A stretch of 7,196 nucleotides of DNA from Flavobacterium sp. Its GTDB lineage: Bacteria; Bacteroidota; Bacteroidia; Flavobacteriales; Flavobacteriaceae. Positions 1-6,280 of this stretch are shown here, piece by piece. The notes beneath the pieces were generated by a model, which was not told where the DNA came from, searched no databases, and was given only the letters and a program-made list of their open reading frames with translations. Within the stretch, counting starts at the first letter, position 1, and the number at the start of each line of letters is the position of its first letter. The stretch lies in assembly GCA_023253295.1 (NCBI GenBank), contig JALRGZ010000263.1:1-7196 (forward strand), in the 5' to 3' direction. The position numbers and the translations under genes were made by a program.

Positions 1-1465
1 CATATGCCTCTGGTGTAACGTGACCAACCACGAAGCCATGTGAACCTCCAGAGAACCTACCATCTGTAATCAAAGCAACACTATTTCCTAGTCCAGCACC
101 AATAATTGCTGAAGTTGGTTTGAGCATTTCTGGCATCCCCGGACCACCTTTTGGTCCACAATACCTGATGACGACTACATTACCTGGTTTAACCATTCCT
201 TTGGCAATTCCCGGGATTACTTCAAATTCACTTTCAAATACAACTGCTGTACCTTCAAAAAATTCTCCTTCTTTACCACTAATTTTTGCTACACATCCTT
301 CTGAGGCCAGATTCCCATATAATACCTGAATATTACCTGTTGGTTTCAAAGCTTTATGGATTTCATAAATTACTTCCTGTCCGTCTTGTAAATCAGGAAC
401 TGATTCTAAATTTTCAGCTAATGTTTTTCCTGTAACAGTTAAACAATCTCCGTGAAGATATCCTTCTTTTAATAAATATTTCATTACCGACGGAACACCT
501 CCTACTGCGTGTAGATCTTCCATCATATATTTACCGCTTGGTTTTAAATCGGCAAGTACTGGAGTTTTGTCATTGATAGCTTGGAAATCATCTAATGTAA
601 TTTCCACATCTACAGAATGAGCCATTGCAATTAAGTGCATTACTGCGTTAGTCGAACCTCCTAAAACAGCAACAATTGTAATCGCATTTTCAAAAGCCTT
701 ACGAGTCATAATATCTCTGGGCTTTATATCTTTTTCAAGTAAAGTGCGAATTGCTTTTCCGGCATCAGCACATTCTTGTCTTTTTTCAGGACTTAATGCA
801 GGGTTAGAAGAGCTGTATGGTAAACTCATTCCTAAAGCTTCAATTGCAGATGCCATTGTGTTAGCTGTATACATTCCTCCACAAGCACCAGCACCTGGAC
901 AGGAATTTTGAATAACTCCTTTAAAATCTTCCGGAGTAATAGTATTGTTTAATTTTTTACCTAAAGCTTCAAATGCAGAAACAATATTTAAAGATTCACC
1001 TTTCCATTTTCCAGAGTGAATGGTTCCTCCATAGACCATAATTGCAGGTCGATTTACTCTTCCCATTGCCATCACTGCTCCAGGCATATTTTTATCACAA
1101 CCAGGAATTGCAATCATACTATCGTACCATTGAGCTCCCATTACAGTTTCTATAGAATCGGCAATAACATCTCGTGAAACCAATGAAAAACGCATTCCAT
1201 CAGTTCCATTAGAAATACCATCACTAACTCCAATCGTATTGAATATTAAGCCTACTAAATCAGAATCCCAAACTCCTTGTTTTACATCCTTAGCAAGATC
1301 ATTCAAGTGCATATTACAAGTATTACCTTCGTAACCCATGCTCACAATACCTACTTGAGCTTTTTTCAAATCTTCTTCAGTCAAACCTATACCATACAAC
1401 ATAGCCTGTGCTGCTGGTTGTGTTTGATCCTGAGTGATCGTTTTGCTGTATTTATTCAATTCCAT
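1..1465 (-). CDS. ilvD: Dihydroxy-acid dehydratase (3' end cut by window)
   Basis: IlvD dehydrates 2,3-dihydroxy-isovalerate and 2,3-dihydroxy-3-methylvalerate to the 2-oxo acids that become valine, leucine and isoleucine. It is cytoplasmic and needs an Fe-S cluster. The reading frame is open from the ATG at 1465 to the left edge, giving 488 residues; the family is usually about 560, so roughly 70 C-terminal residues are missing. Visible hallmarks are the cysteines expected to bind the cluster: C50 in GNTCN, C123 in PGCDKNMPG and C195 in GAGACGG. Also seen are GGSTNAVMHL and, near the edge, TDGRFSGGSHG, whose first serine (S472) matches the catalytic base known for the family. The start is fixed by the usual N-terminus (MELNKYSK) and lies 34 nt after the T tract of the attenuator. 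The adjacent Ile/Val leader supports ilvD over sugar-acid dehydratase paralogues. Confidence 0.97.
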   Translation of the reverse strand, partial: MELNKYSKTITQDQTQPAAQAMLYGIGLTEEDLKKAQVGIVSMGYEGNTCNMHLNDLAKDVKQGVWDSDLVGLIFNTIGVSDGISNGTDGMRFSLVSRDVIADSIETVMGAQWYDSMIAIPGCDKNMPGAVMAMGRVNRPAIMVYGGTIHSGKWKGESLNIVSAFEALGKKLNNTITPEDFKGVIQNSCPGAGACGGMYTANTMASAIEALGMSLPYSSSNPALSPEKRQECADAGKAIRTLLEKDIKPRDIMTRKAFENAITIVAVLGGSTNAVMHLIAMAHSVDVEITLDDFQAINDKTPVLADLKPSGKYMMEDLHAVGGVPSVMKYLLKEGYLHGDCLTVTGKTLAENLESVPDLQDGQEVIYEIHKALKPTGNIQVLYGNLASEGCVAKISGKEGEFFEGTAVVFESEFEVIPGIAKGMVKPGNVVVIRYCGPKGGPGMPEMLKPTSAIIGAGLGNSVALITDGRFSGGSHGFVVGHVTPEAY

Positions 1466-1499
1466 CTAACTCTTTTTATACTTTTATTAATATAAATCC

Positions 1500-1527
1500 A
1501 AAAAAAAACTCCCAATCTATGGGAGTT
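1500..1527 (-). terminator. Intrinsic terminator (attenuator) in the ilvD leader
   Basis: Read on the minus strand there is a perfect 7-bp stem AACTCCC / GGGAGTT (1527-1521 with 1513-1507), a 7-nt loop (ATAGATT) and a run of T that continues for seven bases past the stem (1506-1500). It lies after the leader peptide and before ilvD, so it would stop ilvD transcription rather than end a gene. Its 5' arm is entirely used by the competing structure at 1521-1564. Confidence 0.88.
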
Positions 1528-1564
1528 ATATAATATTACTTTTCAATTATATTAATAGCTTCCC
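1521..1564 (-). promoter_or_regulatory. Candidate antiterminator hairpin of the ilv attenuator
   Basis: Hand pairing on the minus strand gives an alternative hairpin. GGG (1564-1562) pairs with CCC (1523-1521), AG (1560-1559) with CT (1525-1524), TT (1555-1554) with AA (1527-1526), and ATATAAT (1552-1546) with ATTATAT (1534-1528). The loop is 11 nt, and small bulges occur only on the 5' side. All seven bases of the terminator's 5' arm are consumed, so the two structures exclude each other. The GGG begins in the last base of the leader stop codon, so a ribosome terminating there would cover it. Energies were not computed. Confidence 0.6.
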
Positions 1565-1626
1565 TATGCAATTGTTGACACAACAATGACAATAATGACA
1601 GAAACTATAATAATTAAATTTTTCAT
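1564..1626 (-). CDS. ilv leader peptide, 20 residues, Ile/Val-rich
   Basis: A 21-codon ORF (ATG at 1626, TAG at 1566-1564) encodes a peptide with seven Ile, five Val and one Leu out of 20, including the runs LIIIV (residues 4-8) and VIIVIVV (10-16). It lies between a -7 promoter element 19 nt upstream and an intrinsic terminator 37 nt downstream, with ilvD following. This is the architecture of a classical attenuation leader: scarce charged tRNA-Ile or tRNA-Val would stall the ribosome before it reaches the stop codon. The start has no Shine-Dalgarno, only an A-rich stretch, as usual in Bacteroidota. A hydrophobic membrane micropeptide would look similar by itself; the surrounding RNA signals favour the leader role. 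With a single Leu codon, the sensor should respond mainly to Ile and Val. Confidence 0.85.
   Translation of the reverse strand: MKNLIIIVSVIIVIVVSTIA
1571..1587 (-). promoter_or_regulatory. Candidate pause hairpin inside the leader ORF
   Basis: On the minus strand ATTGTTG, a TGT loop, then CAACAAT form a perfect 7-bp stem spanning leader codons 14 to 19. In classical attenuators an early hairpin of this kind pauses RNA polymerase until the leading ribosome catches up. Part of its symmetry follows from Ile/Val codon choice (ATT, GTT), so the role is inferred. Confidence 0.45.
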
Positions 1627-1644
1627 TTTTCTTTTTTGATGACA

Positions 1645-1652
1645 CAAAAGTA
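1645..1652 (-). promoter_or_regulatory. -7 promoter element for the ilv leader and ilvD
   Basis: TACTTTTG (1652 to 1645 on the minus strand) matches the Bacteroidota -7 consensus TAnnTTTG exactly. Transcription would start about 7 nt downstream, leaving only about a dozen bases before the leader ATG at 1626. No clear -33 TTG lies 17-23 nt upstream; that stretch is T-rich. The same octamer serves the plus-strand lipoprotein gene at 6245-6252. Confidence 0.6.
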
Positions 1653-1736
1653 TAAAAACCTTTATATTTAAAAAAATAAAAAATAAAGTATTACGAATTT
1701 CTCATCATTATTTTTAATTGTTTAGCAAATCCTTTA

Positions 1737-2855
1737 TTACACTATTGTTGATTGACCTAAATGTACATTATCGTTATTAAAATACATTAAATCATCTTTA
1801 TTTAAAATAAAATTAGAAACAAATTCCCCTACTTCATTGGTCCCAAATTTAGAATCAGGGTTCAAATCTATAGTAACAACATTGTATTCTATTGCTTTTT
1901 CCACTCCTTCGTATACTTTCTTAGCTTCTTCATTTAAGCCAAAATGTTCTAATAACATTGCTACCGAAAGTATTGATGCAAATGGATTGGCGATATTTCT
2001 GCCTTTTGCATGAGGATAAGAACCGTGAACAGGTTCAAATAATACATTTTTTTCACCTAATGAAGTTGAAGCTAAAACTCCCATCGAACCAGTTATTACA
2101 CTAGCTTCATCTGACAAAATATCTCCAAATAGATTCCCCGTCAATACAACATCAAATTGTTTTGGATTAGTTACAATTTGTTTAGCAGCATTATCTGTAA
2201 AAAGAAAATCTAAGCTTACATCCGGATAATCAGTACTTATATTAGTAACAATTTTTCTCCACAAACGTGAAGTTTCAAGAACGTTAGCCATATCAACTAA
2301 GGTTAGTTTTTTTCTTCTTTTTTGGGCCGATTGAAAAGCTAAATGTGTAATTCTACTAATCTCTTCTTCGGTATATTCACACAAATCAGAGGCAATAGTA
2401 CCTTCTTCGTTTAATTTTTTTTCTCCAAAATAAATTCCTGCTGTTAACTCTCTATAAATTACAAAATCAACTCCCTCTACAATCTCTCTTTTTAACGGAG
2501 AAACATCAAGCAAACCTTTAAATGGTTTTAATGGTCTAATATTTGCAAACAAGCCCAACTCTTTTCTTAATTTCAACAAACCTTGTTCGGGACGGACTTT
2601 AGCATTGGAATCAGAATCATACTTTGGATCACCAATTGCCCCGAGCAAAACAGCATCGGTATTCAGACAAAGATTTAAAGTTTGTTCAGGAAGTGGAGAA
2701 CCTGTTTTATCGATAGCAACAGCACCTATAAGTGCATCTTCAAAAATAAAATCATGCTCATAAACAACCCCTACAGCATATAAAGCTTTTTTGGCCTGTA
2801 AAATTACTTCAGGACCAATTCCGTCTCCAGATAATACAGCTATTTTTAAGTTCAT
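1737..2855 (-). CDS. leuB: 3-isopropylmalate dehydrogenase with catalytic Lys replaced by Met
   Basis: LeuB oxidises and decarboxylates 3-isopropylmalate with NAD+ to 2-oxoisocaproate, the third step of leucine synthesis, as a cytoplasmic dimer. The 372 residues are normal in length and begin with the expected LSGDGIGPEV. Substrate-site residues are visible: GLLKLRKELGLFANIRP (R97, R107), RELTAGIYFG (R135 and catalytic Y142), metal ligands D221 (FTDNAA) and D245/D249 (NLFGDILSDE), then the nucleotide-binding stretch EPVHGSYP. Position 189 is odd: the family motif VDKANVL reads VDMANVL (codon ATG, plus-strand 2289-2291). The residue lost corresponds to the catalytic lysine (K185 in Thermus IPMDH). 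One base change would explain it. The rest of the protein is intact, so it is either newly inactivated, a sequence error, or an unusual variant. It follows leuA by 67 nt and is probably co-transcribed with it. Confidence 0.95.
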   Translation of the reverse strand: MNLKIAVLSGDGIGPEVILQAKKALYAVGVVYEHDFIFEDALIGAVAIDKTGSPLPEQTLNLCLNTDAVLLGAIGDPKYDSDSNAKVRPEQGLLKLRKELGLFANIRPLKPFKGLLDVSPLKREIVEGVDFVIYRELTAGIYFGEKKLNEEGTIASDLCEYTEEEISRITHLAFQSAQKRRKKLTLVDMANVLETSRLWRKIVTNISTDYPDVSLDFLFTDNAAKQIVTNPKQFDVVLTGNLFGDILSDEASVITGSMGVLASTSLGEKNVLFEPVHGSYPHAKGRNIANPFASILSVAMLLEHFGLNEEAKKVYEGVEKAIEYNVVTIDLNPDSKFGTNEVGEFVSNFILNKDDLMYFNNDNVHLGQSTIV

Positions 2856-2922
2856 GGTATTATAATTTTAAATTAAAAAGCTGCAAATTTCACCAATCAA
2901 GAAAAATGTTTTATACCTACAA

Positions 2923-4098
2923 TTATCGCTTAATTAAATCACCTTCAATTTTAGAAGCTGCAATTATCAAATGAATGTCATCATCTAAAATTTCTTTTTT
3001 CACATCAGCAAATTTTAAAAACTCCACATAGACAACATCTAACTGCGTTTTTGTTAACTCATAACCTACTTTTTTAGCACGGTAAGCTAAAGCTGCTCTA
3101 CCGCTTCTTGCTGTAAGAACAATTGATGACTCATTAACACCTACATCTAAAGGATCTATAATTTCATAAGTAGCTCTGTTTTTAATCACACCATCTTGAT
3201 GAATTCCTGAGCTATGCGCAAAAGCATTTGCTCCCACAATAGCTTTATTAGGTTGCACCATCATACCCATACTATCAGAAACTAAACGACTCATTTCGTT
3301 TAATTGTTTGGTATCGATATCTGTATATAAATTCAAATCAGGATGTTGTCTAAAAATCATCACCACTTCTTCAAGAGCGGTATTTCCAGCTCTTTCCCCA
3401 ATACCATTAATAGTACATTCAATTTGTCTTGCGCCATTAATAGCTCCGGAAATCGAGTTAGCAGTTGCCATACCTAAATCGTTATGACAATGACAAGAAA
3501 TCGTAACATTTTCAATTCCTTTTACATTTTCTTTTAGGTATTTAATTTTTTCACCATATTCTGAAGGTAAACAATACCCTGTAGTATCCGGAATATTAAG
3601 TACTGTAGCTCCTGATTTAATTACTTCTTCACACACCTGCGCTAAGAATGCATTATCAGTTCTACCTGCGTCTTCTGCATAAAACTCTACGTCTTCCACA
3701 TAAGATTTTGCATGGGCAACAGCTGCTTTTGCTCTTGCAATAATATCTTCTCTAGTTGTATTTAACTTATGTATAATATGAGAATCAGATGTTCCGATAC
3801 CTGTATGGATACGTGGTTTTTTTGCATATTTTAATGCTTGTGCTGCTACATCAATATCATTTTTAACGGCTCTTGTAAGACCGCAAACTGTTGCATTTTG
3901 TACAATTTTACTAATCTCAGTAACAGACAAAAAATCTCCTGGACTTGAAACCGGGAAACCTGCTTCAATAATATCAACGCCCATATTGTCTAAGCGTTCT
4001 GCTATAACAAGTTTTTGTTTGGTATCTAATTTACATCCTGGAACTTGTTCCCCGTCTCGCAAAGTGGTATCAAAAATTTGGACTTTCTCTCTATTCAT
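2923..4098 (-). CDS. leuA: 2-isopropylmalate synthase, short form
   Basis: LeuA condenses acetyl-CoA with 2-oxoisovalerate to 2-isopropylmalate, the committed step to leucine. The N-terminal HMGL-like TIM barrel is clear: FDTTLRDGEQVPG (R14, D15), EAGFPVSSPGDF, HTGIGTSD, VEFYAEDAGRTD, then the metal site HCHND (H203, H205) and NGIGERAGNT (N239). HSSGIHQDG (295-303) marks the following subdomain. At 391 residues it ends where enterobacterial LeuA (about 520) continues into the leucine-binding regulatory domain, which is absent here; the stop is a clean TAA and leuB follows. This short form appears normal for Bacteroidota, as far as I recall. Loss of that domain suggests little or no allosteric inhibition by leucine, which is inference. 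Homocitrate or citramalate synthase are related alternatives, but the sequence and the leuB neighbour favour LeuA. Confidence 0.95.
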   Translation of the reverse strand: MNREKVQIFDTTLRDGEQVPGCKLDTKQKLVIAERLDNMGVDIIEAGFPVSSPGDFLSVTEISKIVQNATVCGLTRAVKNDIDVAAQALKYAKKPRIHTGIGTSDSHIIHKLNTTREDIIARAKAAVAHAKSYVEDVEFYAEDAGRTDNAFLAQVCEEVIKSGATVLNIPDTTGYCLPSEYGEKIKYLKENVKGIENVTISCHCHNDLGMATANSISGAINGARQIECTINGIGERAGNTALEEVVMIFRQHPDLNLYTDIDTKQLNEMSRLVSDSMGMMVQPNKAIVGANAFAHSSGIHQDGVIKNRATYEIIDPLDVGVNESSIVLTARSGRAALAYRAKKVGYELTKTQLDVVYVEFLKFADVKKEILDDDIHLIIAASKIEGDLIKR

Positions 4099-4126
4099 TT
4101 TAATTTATTTAATGTAATTTCACATC

Positions 4127-4155
4127 TTGATAACAAAAATATATTCTTTACTTTG
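4127..4155 (+). promoter_or_regulatory. Weak candidate promoter for the helical-repeat gene
   Basis: TTG at 4127-4129 is followed after 18 nt by TTACTTTG (4148-4155), one mismatch from TAnnTTTG. It would overlap the leuA promoter on the other strand and leave a leader of about 90 nt before the ATG at 4253. No better match was found in the 154-nt divergent region. Confidence 0.25.
4134..4141 (-). promoter_or_regulatory. -7 promoter element for leuAB
   Basis: TATTTTTG (4141 to 4134 on the minus strand) fits TAnnTTTG and lies 35 nt upstream of the leuA ATG, implying a leader of about 30 nt. No TTG is present at the expected -33 distance. The leader is too short for an attenuator, so leuAB and ilvD appear to be controlled differently. 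Confidence 0.5.
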
Positions 4156-4252
4156 AATTGAAAATTCATTTTAGTTGAATATACTGCTTATAAGTCTAAC
4201 AAAGACAAGTTAAATAACTGAAAATCAATTATTTAAATCTATTTATTTTACA

Positions 4253-5797
4253 ATGGCTAACCATCAAAAAGATTTTTTATTCGTTCTGATAAAGTCCTTA
4301 TCTAAATCCGAAAAAAGACAATTCAAGATTTTTGCCAGTCGTTTAGAGACAAGTTCGAATACTAAATTCATTGAATTATTTAATATTTTAGATAAATCTG
4401 AGAATTATGACGAAAAATTAATTCTTAAAAGCGGAATCATTAAAAAGGTACAATTATCCAATTTAAAGTCTTATTTATATAAACAAATATTAGTTAGCAT
4501 TAGGTTAAACATTCCTAGTCAAAATATCCGCTACCAATTAAGAGAACAAATTGACTTTGCTACTATCTTATATAATAAAGGTTTGTATAAGCAAAGCTTA
4601 AAAATATTAGATAAAACCAAAAGTCAGGCCATAGAAAACGACGAAAAACTAATGGCTTATGAAATTGTTGAATTTGAAAAACTAATCGAATCGCAATACA
4701 TAACCCGAAGTATCCAAGGTAGAGCAGATGAATTAGTTATTCAAGCCAAAGAGCTTAATTATCAAAATATTATTTCAAGCAAACTATCTAATTTATCACT
4801 ACAACTATATGGCATAATGCTCAAAACGGGCTATGTAAAAAGTGATGAAGAATACAAATACATTGATGATTACTTTAATAAACACACGTCTAAATTAGAT
4901 GAAAATAAATTTGGTTTCCGTGAAAAATATTGGTTTTACAATGCTAATTTATGGCGCAGCTTCTTAGTTCAGGACTTTTTAGCCAGTTATAAATTTGCTT
5001 CAAAATGGGTTACTTTATTTTATGACAACCCAAACATGATTTTCTTAAACCCTGTGTTTTTCCTAAAAGGGAATCATTATTTATTGGAGTCTTTATATAT
5101 GTTAAAATATCAAACTAAATTCAAACACTCTTTAGCCCAGCTTGAAGAAACAATAAAAGATCCTCGTTTTCCTGTTAATGACAATATTGCATCTTTGTCT
5201 TTCTTATATGTATACAACAATAAGTTAAATTACCATATTATGGAAGGAACATTTGCAGAAAGCGAATATTTAATTCCTGAGATTCTTAATAAATTAAAAA
5301 TTCATAACGAGCATTTAGATGAACACCACGAAATGTTGTTTTTCTATAAGTTTGCCAGTATATATTTTGGAATCGAAAAATATAATGAATCTATTTTCTA
5401 TTTGGAAAAAATCATCAACAACAAAAATTTAAGTATGCGTGAAGACTTAATGTGTTTTGCCCGCATTTTATGTTTAATCGCTCACTACGAACTTGGAAAA
5501 GATTATTACTTAGAGAGTCAATTAAAAAACACTTATAAGTTTTTGATTAAAATGAATGATTTACATGAAGTTCAAAAAGAAATCATTCGATTCCTGAAAA
5601 ACTTAAACTCAATTTACCCAAGTGATATCAAGAAAGAGTTTAAAAAAATGAAAGAACGTTTTATTCAACTAGAACAAAACACCTATGAAAAAAGAGCTTT
5701 CTTATACCTTGATATCATTTCCTGGTTAGAAAGCAAAATTGAAAACAGAAAAATTAGTGACATTATAAAAGAAAAAGCCAGACTTAATAATAGATAA
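4253..5797 (+). CDS. Conserved helical-repeat (TPR-like) protein of unknown function
   Basis: I do not recognise a named family. The 514-residue product has no signal peptide or membrane segment and is rich in Lys, Leu, Ile, Tyr and Asn, with almost wholly helical character. Two segments resemble single TPR units: about residues 105-127 (ILYNKGLYKQSLKILDKTK) and 367-391 (SIYFGIEKYNESIFYLEK). This suggests a cytosolic superhelical scaffold that binds protein or peptide. The N-terminal part (about 1-80), with SLSKSEKRQFKIFASR and a later YLYKQILVSIR, could be a separate helical domain. The gene is divergent from leuA and ends in a strong terminator, so it is probably monocistronic. Nothing in the sequence ties it functionally to leucine synthesis. 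The start is the first in-frame ATG behind an A/T-rich leader. Confidence 0.85.
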   Translation: MANHQKDFLFVLIKSLSKSEKRQFKIFASRLETSSNTKFIELFNILDKSENYDEKLILKSGIIKKVQLSNLKSYLYKQILVSIRLNIPSQNIRYQLREQIDFATILYNKGLYKQSLKILDKTKSQAIENDEKLMAYEIVEFEKLIESQYITRSIQGRADELVIQAKELNYQNIISSKLSNLSLQLYGIMLKTGYVKSDEEYKYIDDYFNKHTSKLDENKFGFREKYWFYNANLWRSFLVQDFLASYKFASKWVTLFYDNPNMIFLNPVFFLKGNHYLLESLYMLKYQTKFKHSLAQLEETIKDPRFPVNDNIASLSFLYVYNNKLNYHIMEGTFAESEYLIPEILNKLKIHNEHLDEHHEMLFFYKFASIYFGIEKYNESIFYLEKIINNKNLSMREDLMCFARILCLIAHYELGKDYYLESQLKNTYKFLIKMNDLHEVQKEIIRFLKNLNSIYPSDIKKEFKKMKERFIQLEQNTYEKRAFLYLDIISWLESKIENRKISDIIKEKARLNNR

Positions 5798-5841
5798 AAA
5801 AGAGAGGGTGAAGTCTAAATAGGCTACCCTCTCTTTTTTTT
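5796..5841. terminator. Bidirectional intrinsic terminator between convergent genes
   Basis: A six-A run and GAGAGGGT (5796-5809) pair with ACCCTCTC and six T (5826-5839). Inside, after a two-base bulge, AGTCT (5812-5816) pairs with AGGCT (5821-5825) with one G-U, closed by a four-base AAAT loop. The stem is flanked by T runs in both reading directions, so it ends the upstream plus-strand gene, whose stop codon overlaps the 5' A run, and also the convergent small minus-strand gene. Confidence 0.93.
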
Positions 5842-6067
5842 ATTCGTTAAATTCTTTTCTTCCCCTAATAATATCTTCAAACGAGCAACACTTCACTATT
5901 TCTTCTATTCCATCAATCAACATTGGTAAGTGAATAAACTCAACATCTGACAAATCTTCCTTTAAATAAAAAGCCATATCTTCCAATTTAAAAAACCATT
6001 CCTTGTCAAATTGTACTTTATTAATACTAGCGTCTTTTATTAATAATTTTTCTTTTAAAGGCCTCAT
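5840..6067 (-). CDS. Small conserved hypothetical protein, possibly Bro-N-like
   Basis: The chosen start gives 75 residues beginning MRPLKEKLL. The frame is open further upstream to an ATG at 6145, but a good promoter (TTTG, 20-nt spacer, TATTTTTG; 6120-6089) lies inside that extension and would make an mRNA starting just before 6067. The extra residues (MFLIYLFEICFYRK) also look like translated A/T-rich intergenic DNA. The body, VQFDKEWFFKLEDMAFYLKE then LPMLIDGIEEIVKCCSFEDI, recalls the 'hxxxWFxhxDh' start of Bro-N/DinD-type DNA-binding domains, but this is a loose resemblance from memory. It is acidic, carries a CC pair near the C-terminus, and has no signal peptide. Function is unknown. 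Confidence 0.6.
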   Translation of the reverse strand: MRPLKEKLLIKDASINKVQFDKEWFFKLEDMAFYLKEDLSDVEFIHLPMLIDGIEEIVKCCSFEDIIRGRKEFNE

Positions 6068-6088
6068 GAAGTAATTCTTTTTTGTTTT

Positions 6089-6120
6089 CAAAAATAGAAC
6101 GGTCTTTCTGTAAAAACAAA
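6089..6120 (-). promoter_or_regulatory. Promoter of the small minus-strand gene
   Basis: On the minus strand TTTG (6120-6117) is followed by 20 nt and TATTTTTG (6096-6089). Both elements and the spacing fit the Bacteroidota TTG / TAnnTTTG promoter. It decides the start of the downstream gene in favour of 6067. Confidence 0.6.
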
Positions 6121-6223
6121 TTTCAAATAAATATATTAAAAACATTATAAATGTGTCGTTTTAAGGACTTCTTAACAACACTAATCTACTGTAATTATAA
6201 CAAAAATTTAGCGATTTAAATTA

Positions 6224-6252
6224 TTGCTGTTTTATAAATTTAAATACTTTTG
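6224..6252 (+). promoter_or_regulatory. Promoter of the DUF4369-thioredoxin lipoprotein gene
   Basis: TTG at 6224-6226, an 18-nt spacer and TACTTTTG at 6245-6252 match the Bacteroidota promoter consensus at both elements. The implied leader is about 20 nt before the ATG at 6281. This is the best promoter in the window. Confidence 0.75.
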
Positions 6253-6280
6253 CAGACTTAACTAATTTAACTAATTAATA

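Noticed and set aside
120..329. Plus-strand open frame of 69 codons
   Set aside because: It lies wholly antisense to well-conserved ilvD sequence and has no recognisable protein character.
1277..1495. Plus-strand open frame of 72 codons
   Set aside because: It is antisense to the ilvD N-terminus and leader; its hydrophobicity is a by-product of the opposite-strand coding sequence.
1466..1650. T-box or protein-binding riboswitch upstream of ilvD
   Set aside because: No T-box consensus was seen, and the region is too short; the leader-peptide model explains the structure better.
1660..1736. Possible leuB terminator (AATAAAG near the stop codon pairing with CTTTATT before a T-rich run)
   Set aside because: The loop would be around 50 nt and the 7-bp stem is nearly all A-T, so it is not convincing.
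4095..4169. 24-codon minus-strand ORF whose TGA overlaps the leuA ATG, considered as a leu leader peptide
   Set aside because: Its start is upstream of the likely leuA promoter element, it has no concentration of Leu codons, and no terminator or antiterminator lies before leuA.
6068..6145. Upstream 26-residue extension of the small minus-strand gene
   Set aside because: It overlaps a good promoter and resembles translated A/T-rich spacer.
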